DNA of 6,080 nt from Fibrobacter sp. (GTDB taxonomy: Bacteria; Fibrobacterota; Fibrobacteria; Fibrobacterales; Fibrobacteraceae), in the NCBI GenBank assembly GCA_021443065.1, contig JABUUR010000395.1:1-6080 (forward strand). Direction: 5' to 3'. This document shows, piece after piece, positions 1 through 6,080 of this stretch (its first letter is position 1; every line of letters begins with the position of its first letter). The position numbers and the translations under genes are program-made. Below the pieces are notes generated by a model that was not told the origin of the DNA, searched no databases, and saw only the letters and a list, made by a program, of their open reading frames with translations.

Positions 1-1
1 A

Positions 2-15
2 GCCAATTTATTGGC
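2..15. repeat. short perfect inverted repeat (GCCAAT-TT-ATTGGC)
   Basis: Six-base arms at 2-7 and 10-15 are perfectly complementary around a TT centre. It could be a small protein-binding palindrome; the two-base loop is too tight for a normal RNA hairpin. No T-run follows, so it is not a terminator. The window edge prevents seeing its context. Confidence 0.4.
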
Positions 16-116
16 ATAGTCGCTGTTATCCTCTTTGTGGAGACCTTATCACTGATAACCGACAACTGAAAACCAAGTATTACCTAACACATGATTTTGA
101 AGTTGGTCCTAAATAA
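3..116 (+). CDS. possible 3' end of an unidentified upstream ORF (partial)
   Basis: This frame is open from the left window edge for 37 codons and ends at TAA (114-116), reading ...GDLITDNRQLKTKYYLTHDF... near its end. I do not recognise the family. It lacks the C-terminal motif of cytosine-5 methyltransferases (a QIGNAVP-like segment), so it is not obviously the dcm partner expected next to vsr, although a restriction enzyme tail cannot be excluded. An open run of 37 codons can easily arise by chance. If real, its stop lies 13 bases before the preferred vsr start, which would fit an operon and argue against the longer vsr start at 91. Confidence is low because most of the gene would lie outside the window. 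Confidence 0.2.
   Translation, partial: PIYWHSRCYPLCGDLITDNRQLKTKYYLTHDFEVGPK
46..58. repeat. inverted repeat TTATCA-C-TGATAA upstream of vsr
   Basis: A perfect 6+1+6 palindrome. An additional GTTATC at 25-30 is complementary to GATAAC at 54-59, so the TTATC word occurs twice in direct orientation (26-30 and 46-50) and once inverted. Such spacing is typical of operators, and vsr genes often sit in restriction-modification loci with controller proteins, but the sequence does not match a controller-box consensus I can recite. Role unknown. Confidence 0.4.
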
Positions 117-129
117 CTACATTAAGTGT

Positions 130-582
130 ATGCAAAAAATGCGCCGTTCCCGCAATAAAAAGCCGAAAACGCGTTCACAGATGATGCAGGCAGTCCATTC
201 CAAGGACACCGGTCCCGAACTCATCGTGCGCAAGGCCTTGTTCGGCCGCGGTTTTCGCTACCGCCTGCACCAGCGGGGCTTGCCCGGGACACCCGACATT
301 TTTGTACTGAAATACAATGTAGTGATTTTTATAAACGGCTGCTTTTGGCACCAGCACGGTTGCAAGTTCACCACAAGGCCAAAGAGCAACTCGGATTTCT
401 GGAACAACAAATTCGCAAACAACTCCGTTCGAGACATCAAGACCCATTGGAAGCTTTCCGTAGAGGGCTACCGCGTGGCCACCGTCTGGGAGTGTTCCCT
501 GATGAACAAGGAAACGCAGTGCCGTACCATGGAACTTCTCATGTCATTCATCAAAAGCGACGAAGAATCAACAGAAATATGA
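130..582 (+). CDS. vsr: very short patch repair (Vsr-type) mismatch endonuclease
   Basis: Vsr proteins nick DNA 5' of the T in T:G mismatches formed when 5-methylcytosine deaminates, so that DNA polymerase I can restore the C. With the start at 130 the protein has 150 residues, close to the family's roughly 135-155. Visible features, with E. coli equivalents by eye: N-terminal RSQMMQAVHSKDT helix (16-27), E30 (E25), LPGTPD with catalytic D56 (D51), then INGCFWHQHGC (68-78) carrying zinc ligands C71 and C78 and histidines H74 and H76 (C66, C73, H69, H71), and VWEC with C122 (C117). E. coli T63-H64 are replaced by I68-N69. Start choice: ATG at 91 would add 13 hydrophobic residues untypical of the family; 130 or 139 fit better, but none has a clear Shine-Dalgarno. 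No methyltransferase is visible nearby, so the recognition site cannot be inferred. It converges on tmk with 18 bases between stops. Family assignment is secure; the start is not. Confidence 0.93.
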   Translation: MQKMRRSRNKKPKTRSQMMQAVHSKDTGPELIVRKALFGRGFRYRLHQRGLPGTPDIFVLKYNVVIFINGCFWHQHGCKFTTRPKSNSDFWNNKFANNSVRDIKTHWKLSVEGYRVATVWECSLMNKETQCRTMELLMSFIKSDEESTEI

Positions 583-600
583 ACGGCGTGACCTGAAAAA

Positions 601-1236
601 TCAACCTTCCAGTTTTTTTATGACGGCGTTCCACAAGTCGGCAAAAACTTCGTCCGGTGTGCGCCCGGCGTCAACGGCAACGACGCAATCACCATAATCC
701 CTGGCGGCGGCTAGATAACCCTGCCGCACCCTTTCAAAGAATTCCGTCTTTTCGCTTTCGAGGCGGTCGGGGGCTTCGCCTCGCTTTGCAGTACGTGTGC
801 GGCTGCACTCCACGCTAATGTCAAGCACCACCGTCAGTTCCGGAAAACAGTCGCCGCAGGTCAGTTCCGTAAGGCGCAGCACTTTCTCTGCGCCAAGCCC
901 GCGGGCATACCCCTGGTAGGCAAAGGTACTCCAGGCGAAACGGTCTGCAACCACAATCTTTCCGGCGGCAAGGGCCGGGCGTATGATTTCTGCAATGACC
1001 TGGGCGCGGGCCGCATTATAAAGCAGCAGTTCCGTGTCGTCGCCCATGATTCCCTTGAAGTCAGGGTTCAGCAGAATCTCGCGAATTTGTTCCGAAATCC
1101 TGGCACCGCCCGGCTCACGGAGCTTTACCACTTCGTAGCCGGTGCTTTGCAACTTACGGACCAGCATGTCTATCTGGGTAGACTTGCCCGAACCGTCGAT
1201 GCCTTCGAGAGAAATGAAACCCTTTGCCGTCTTCAT
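601..1236 (-). CDS. tmk: thymidylate (dTMP) kinase
   Basis: Cytoplasmic enzyme converting dTMP + ATP to dTDP + ADP, the step common to the salvage and de novo routes to dTTP. The 211-residue length is normal. Motifs in order: P-loop EGIDGSGKST (11-20), LREPGG (39-44) of the dTMP-binding DRX-type region, VADRF (96-100, the DR[YFH] motif), STFAYQG (103-109) contacting the base, and an arginine-rich LID RTRTAKRGEAPDRLE (146-160). The P-loop lacks the Arg seen in yeast-type enzymes and the arginines are in the LID, as in the E. coli-type class. Start: an in-frame TTG at 1254 would add six residues (MRFEGP), but the ATG at 1236 is preceded by GAAGG and begins at the usual distance from the P-loop, so 1236 is preferred. 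It lies just downstream of secA on the same strand and is probably cotranscribed. No clear terminator follows. Confidence 0.96.
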   Translation of the reverse strand: MKTAKGFISLEGIDGSGKSTQIDMLVRKLQSTGYEVVKLREPGGARISEQIREILLNPDFKGIMGDDTELLLYNAARAQVIAEIIRPALAAGKIVVADRFAWSTFAYQGYARGLGAEKVLRLTELTCGDCFPELTVVLDISVECSRTRTAKRGEAPDRLESEKTEFFERVRQGYLAAARDYGDCVVAVDAGRTPDEVFADLWNAVIKKLEG

Positions 1237-1240
1237 AGGA

Positions 1241-1245
1241 CCTTC
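1241..1245 (-). promoter_or_regulatory. ribosome binding site of tmk
   Basis: GAAGG on the minus strand, four bases before the ATG at 1236. It decides the start: the upstream TTG alternative at 1254 has no purine-rich element before it (TAATTTGTCTG). The spacing is a little short but usable. Confidence 0.6.
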
Positions 1246-1262
1246 AAAACGCAACAGACAAA

Positions 1263-4186
<2,924 letters not shown>

Positions 4187-4190
<4 letters not shown>

Positions 4191-4231
4191 TTTGTTTCCT
4201 TTTTACGACCGAGGGCCATGCCCGCGGACAT
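4187..4231 (-). CDS. putative 14-residue leader peptide overlapping the secA start
   Basis: On the minus strand an ATG at 4231-4229 opens a 14-codon frame, MSAGMALGRKKETK, whose TGA (4189-4187) overlaps the secA ATG as ATGA. If translated it would terminate exactly on the secA start and couple the two genes; the secA ribosome binding site lies inside it (the AAG-GAA codons). The E. coli precedent is secM, a much longer exported arrest peptide upstream of secA; this peptide has no signal sequence and is too short to be a SecM homologue. Only a weak TAAG precedes its ATG. A frame this short can be chance, so this is a candidate and not a confident gene. Confidence 0.25.
4197..4201 (-). promoter_or_regulatory. 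ribosome binding site of secA
   Basis: AAGGA within AAAAAGGAAACAAA-ATG on the minus strand, six bases before the ATG at 4190. It is the best Shine-Dalgarno in the window and fixes the secA start. Confidence 0.8.
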
Positions 4232-4251
4232 TGTTAAATCTTACGGGGTCT

Positions 4252-4280
4252 AAGATAGCAAAAGTTATGCCAAACAAAAT
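4252..4280 (-). promoter_or_regulatory. candidate secA promoter
   Basis: Read on the minus strand: ATTTTG (4280-4275), a 17-base spacer, then TATCTT (4257-4252). The -10 half, TATCTTAG, also resembles the TAnnTTTG element known from Bacteroidetes, with TTTG words upstream. Initiation would fall near 4245, giving a leader of about 55 bases that contains a small GGGC-ATG-GCCC hairpin (4213-4223). The match to either consensus is partial, but position and spacing are good and no better candidate lies between secA and the genes to its right. Confidence 0.45.
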
Positions 4281-4318
4281 CCGTTGCAATGTGAAACAAC
4301 GCCTTATTTAGTAATTCC

Positions 4319-4495
4319 CCTCTAAAACTCACCTTGTTTACCGTAGATGGAGCCTATATCAAAAGTAAGGCTGTTGAAAACGTAAAAAATGGCGAAAATA
4401 CGATAGTATGGGATAATACATCCCTGCCCAAGGGGCAGTACGTTGTGCAGGTAATCCAGAACGACGATATTTTTGTACATTCGTATACGTTATGA
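4319..4495 (+). pseudogene. headless 3' fragment of a secreted protein (C-terminal sorting/Ig-like domain)
   Basis: A plus-strand frame, open from an upstream stop at 4292-4294 to TGA at 4493-4495, encodes about 58 domain-like residues: PLKLTLFTVDGAYIKSKAV, then NGENTIVWDNTSLPKGQYVV and QVIQNDDIFVHSYTL. The order of signals (a strand ending in DG, NG-x-N-x-I-x-W, LP-x-G-x-Y, a short final strand to the stop) is that of C-terminal beta-sandwich modules such as the type IX secretion type A sorting domain or the FlgD Ig-like domain, which end large secreted proteins in FCB bacteria. There is no ATG and no ribosome binding site (only TTG at 4334), and the first strand and preceding protein are missing, so I read it as the tail left by a deletion or rearrangement next to the secA promoter. 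Its TGA overlaps the ATG of the following lipoprotein (ATGA), the mark of former operon coupling. Domain type is an inference from pattern. Confidence 0.5.
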
Positions 4496-4992
4496 TTAAA
4501 AGACTTTGCGGGTTAGTTTTTGCGGCGTTGGGAGTGCTGCTGCTTGTTGGTTGCGGAAAGTGCAATGATTATTATTACCTTTACTCAGATGTAAAGGTAA
4601 ATTCCATGCGAGTTGCTTATGTGGATTCTGTGGGGGCGGATACATCGAAGGTTACTTCTGTTAACCAAGATAAATTAGGTAAAGGACGTTTATCGTTGCG
4701 TTTGTACGGAGATGTTCAATTTTGGGTAGATATATATGGGTGCGAGACTCATGGCTGTTCGGAGGCTACGTCTATTGTTGCCCACAATGAGGACTATACT
4801 TATGAGAGGCTGATTCTTCCCAAAGACTTCATAATATCAAAGTTTAAGGGAGACGTTAAGGCAGAAAGTGAAGAACAAGTCTATTATCTTTTTCGATTAA
4901 TTGTCGATACGGATGATATTGCGCTTTCTTGGGATATACAAGTGTGGGATCATCATGAAACTCAATGTCCAACAGACACTAGTCCGTGGTAA
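4492..4992 (+). CDS. hypothetical lipoprotein, 166 aa
   Basis: I do not recognise a family. The N-terminus is a lipoprotein signal peptide: positive MIKR, a hydrophobic stretch (5-19), then lipobox LVGC with Cys21 as the expected lipidated residue. The mature part (about 146 residues) begins GKCNDYYYLYSD, is rich in Tyr, Asp and Val with alternating polar and hydrophobic residues (for example SLRLYGDVQFWVDIYG, 68-83), and looks like a small beta-rich domain. Cysteines at 24, 84, 89 and 159 could form two disulfides. The start is fixed by the signal peptide; it overlaps the stop of the preceding fragment by ATGA and has no Shine-Dalgarno of its own, so translation may once have been coupled to the lost upstream gene. 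It ends two bases before the next lipoprotein. The AT-rich codon use differs from secA and tmk. A real exported protein is likely; its function is unknown. Confidence 0.8.
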   Translation: MIKRLCGLVFAALGVLLLVGCGKCNDYYYLYSDVKVNSMRVAYVDSVGADTSKVTSVNQDKLGKGRLSLRLYGDVQFWVDIYGCETHGCSEATSIVAHNEDYTYERLILPKDFIISKFKGDVKAESEEQVYYLFRLIVDTDDIALSWDIQVWDHHETQCPTDTSPW

Positions 4993-4994
4993 TT

Positions 4995-6053
4995 ATGATG
5001 AGGAAATTTATAATTTTGACATTCGTCGTTTCTGTCTTCCTTAGCTTGGTTGGCTGTTCTGCTGATTATGAAATTGTAGATGATTACTATGAACAGACCA
5101 TGTCTAAATATATGGAAAATCGGACGCTTTACGGAGATATTGTTTTACCCAAACCCTTTAGTTTGGATTCTATAAAACTTTTTGAACTTGATTCCAATCG
5201 AAATAAATTTCTAGAGGTTGAAAATGTTGAAATAGATTCCAATTGGCAAGGTATACATTACTACGTTCCTAGGCGCAATTATTCAACCCCTTTGGTTCAA
5301 ATGGATTTTTTTGGAACATGGATGGCTCAGGATTCCATAAAAAGTTCTTTGAAACTTGAAAAGAGAATGTCTCTCATTACTTCTGTATATGATAATGATT
5401 TTCATTTCGCAGATTATCTGATTATTCCAAGAATCGAAATTCTTATGAAAGAAGGCTATCCTTTTGATGTTGCTCAGAAAAAAGCTCAAATTGATTTTTC
5501 GTCTTTTTTGGGATTGTATTATGATGAAGATTTTTTATTTAACTTATTCCAGTTTAACGATTCCAGTTCAAACTTTGTAGAAAATATTGAAAATTTTAGA
5601 CATGATTTTGCCAAAGGTTCTTGGCTGGATTACAGAGATTATATAAAAGTGGCGGACTACCTTACCCGAGAATGGTTGCTTCTTACAGATAGTCTTGATT
5701 ATTATCATAATGGCTCAGAAGACGTTCGGTATTATTGCCGAACTCAGATGTTTTTTTATGGGGTGCCTATAGATACCCGTAGTGGACAAACGTTTATCAT
5801 TGATGATTCAACGTCATCGTTTTACAAGGACAGCCTGGTTTGTGCAGGTTACGGAATCAATAAGCACAGGATTCTTCGACCCTTTACGGATCTTGAAAGG
5901 CAAATAGGGGTTTGTACCTACGATTCCTTAAAGTTCGCCAATAAGGATACCACGGTGGTGGAGTTTGAGGGCGAAACTTACAGATGCACTCATGAATGGA
6001 AGGATGGACCCAGCTCCAGTGAGTATATCGACGGTTGGAGAAAGGTGAAATAG
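4995..6053 (+). CDS. hypothetical lipoprotein, 352 aa, with C-terminal CT...YRC...W tail
   Basis: No family recognised. From ATG at 4995 the signal peptide is MMRK, a hydrophobic core (5-19) and lipobox LVGC with Cys21, the same length and box as its neighbour. A GTG at 4986 would overlap the preceding gene and add three residues; ATG 4998 is also possible. The mature N-terminus (SADYEIVDDYYEQ) is acidic, which in some Bacteroidetes lipoproteins marks surface export, but that rule is not established here. The middle is Asp/Tyr/Phe-rich, with helical-looking segments around 137-185 and 195-235. The end holds IGVCT (304-308), then GETYRCTHEW (326-335): a CT...YxC...W module that I recall as common at or near the C-terminus of Fibrobacter lipoproteins. 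Other cysteines are at 248 and 283. It follows the smaller lipoprotein after two bases (TAA-TT-ATG), so the two are almost certainly one operon. No terminator is visible in the 27 bases that remain. Confidence 0.85.
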   Translation: MMRKFIILTFVVSVFLSLVGCSADYEIVDDYYEQTMSKYMENRTLYGDIVLPKPFSLDSIKLFELDSNRNKFLEVENVEIDSNWQGIHYYVPRRNYSTPLVQMDFFGTWMAQDSIKSSLKLEKRMSLITSVYDNDFHFADYLIIPRIEILMKEGYPFDVAQKKAQIDFSSFLGLYYDEDFLFNLFQFNDSSSNFVENIENFRHDFAKGSWLDYRDYIKVADYLTREWLLLTDSLDYYHNGSEDVRYYCRTQMFFYGVPIDTRSGQTFIIDDSTSSFYKDSLVCAGYGINKHRILRPFTDLERQIGVCTYDSLKFANKDTTVVEFEGETYRCTHEWKDGPSSSEYIDGWRKVK

Positions 6054-6080
6054 TCCTTGCTTGGGTGCAACGGTTATTTT

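Noticed and set aside
95..123. Promoter-like TTTTGA, 17-base spacer, TACATT just before the vsr start
   Set aside because: Poor match to the -35 and -10 consensus, and it would place the transcript start at the ATG itself. No independent support.
581..631. Imperfect inverted repeat (8 of 9 bases) and a T7 run at 613-619 at the vsr/tmk convergence, a possible terminator
   Set aside because: The stem closest to the T-run (CTG..AA with TT..CAG, 593-612) has an A-C mismatch and only five pairs in plus-strand RNA, while the outer arms enclose 33 bases. On the minus strand the same stem pairs better but has no T-run after it. Too weak to call.
1237..1254. Longer tmk beginning at TTG 1254 (six extra residues)
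   Set aside because: No ribosome binding site before the TTG, whereas the ATG at 1236 has GAAGG and gives the typical N-terminus.
4374..4417. Promoter-like words (TTGAAA, TACGAT, TAGTAT, GATAAT) before the lipoprotein genes
   Set aside because: No pair has acceptable spacing and sequence together, and the words lie in an AT-rich former coding region where they occur by chance. The promoter of the lipoprotein pair is therefore unresolved.
5283..5489. Minus-strand open frame of 68 codons inside the larger lipoprotein gene
   Set aside because: Composition-driven shadow of an AT-rich coding sequence, with no ribosome binding site or recognisable domain.

Overview
The window looks like a chromosomal segment from a Gram-negative bacterium of moderate GC content, most likely Fibrobacter or another member of the Fibrobacteres/Chlorobi/Bacteroidetes (FCB) group. 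This is an inference. It rests on two adjacent lipoproteins of no recognised family, a C-terminal CT...YxC...W tail of a kind I associate with Fibrobacter lipoproteins, an orphan C-terminal secretion/adhesion-type beta-sandwich fragment (T9SS-sorting or FlgD-Ig-like), and a SecA with a zinc-binding SEC-C tail. No rRNA, tRNA, CRISPR array or intact mobile element was seen.

Left part (1-600, + strand): a short stretch with two small inverted repeats and the possible 3' end of an unidentified ORF, followed by a very-short-patch-repair (Vsr-type) mismatch endonuclease. No cytosine methyltransferase, its usual partner, lies inside the window; it could lie just to the left. The vsr gene ends 18 bases from the end of tmk, which is convergent.

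Centre (601-4280, - strand): a housekeeping block, secA then tmk (thymidylate kinase), 26-28 bases apart and probably one transcript. secA has a clear ribosome binding site, a plausible promoter and a short leader. Within that leader is a 14-codon reading frame whose TGA overlaps the secA ATG (ATGA). If translated, it would couple a leader peptide to production of the secretion motor. This is the most interesting regulatory candidate here.

Right part (about 4319-6080, + strand): AT-richer and lineage-specific. It opens with a headless 3' fragment of a secreted-protein C-terminal domain, whose stop codon overlaps (ATGA) the start of a 166-residue lipoprotein. That gene is followed two bases later by a 352-residue lipoprotein. 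Both lipoproteins have a signal peptide ending in LVG-C with the lipidated Cys at position 21. The three frames look like the end of an operon whose first gene was truncated near the secA promoter. The function of the lipoproteins is unknown; as exported proteins they would depend on the SecA encoded next door, but so would any Sec substrate, so adjacency is not evidence of a link.
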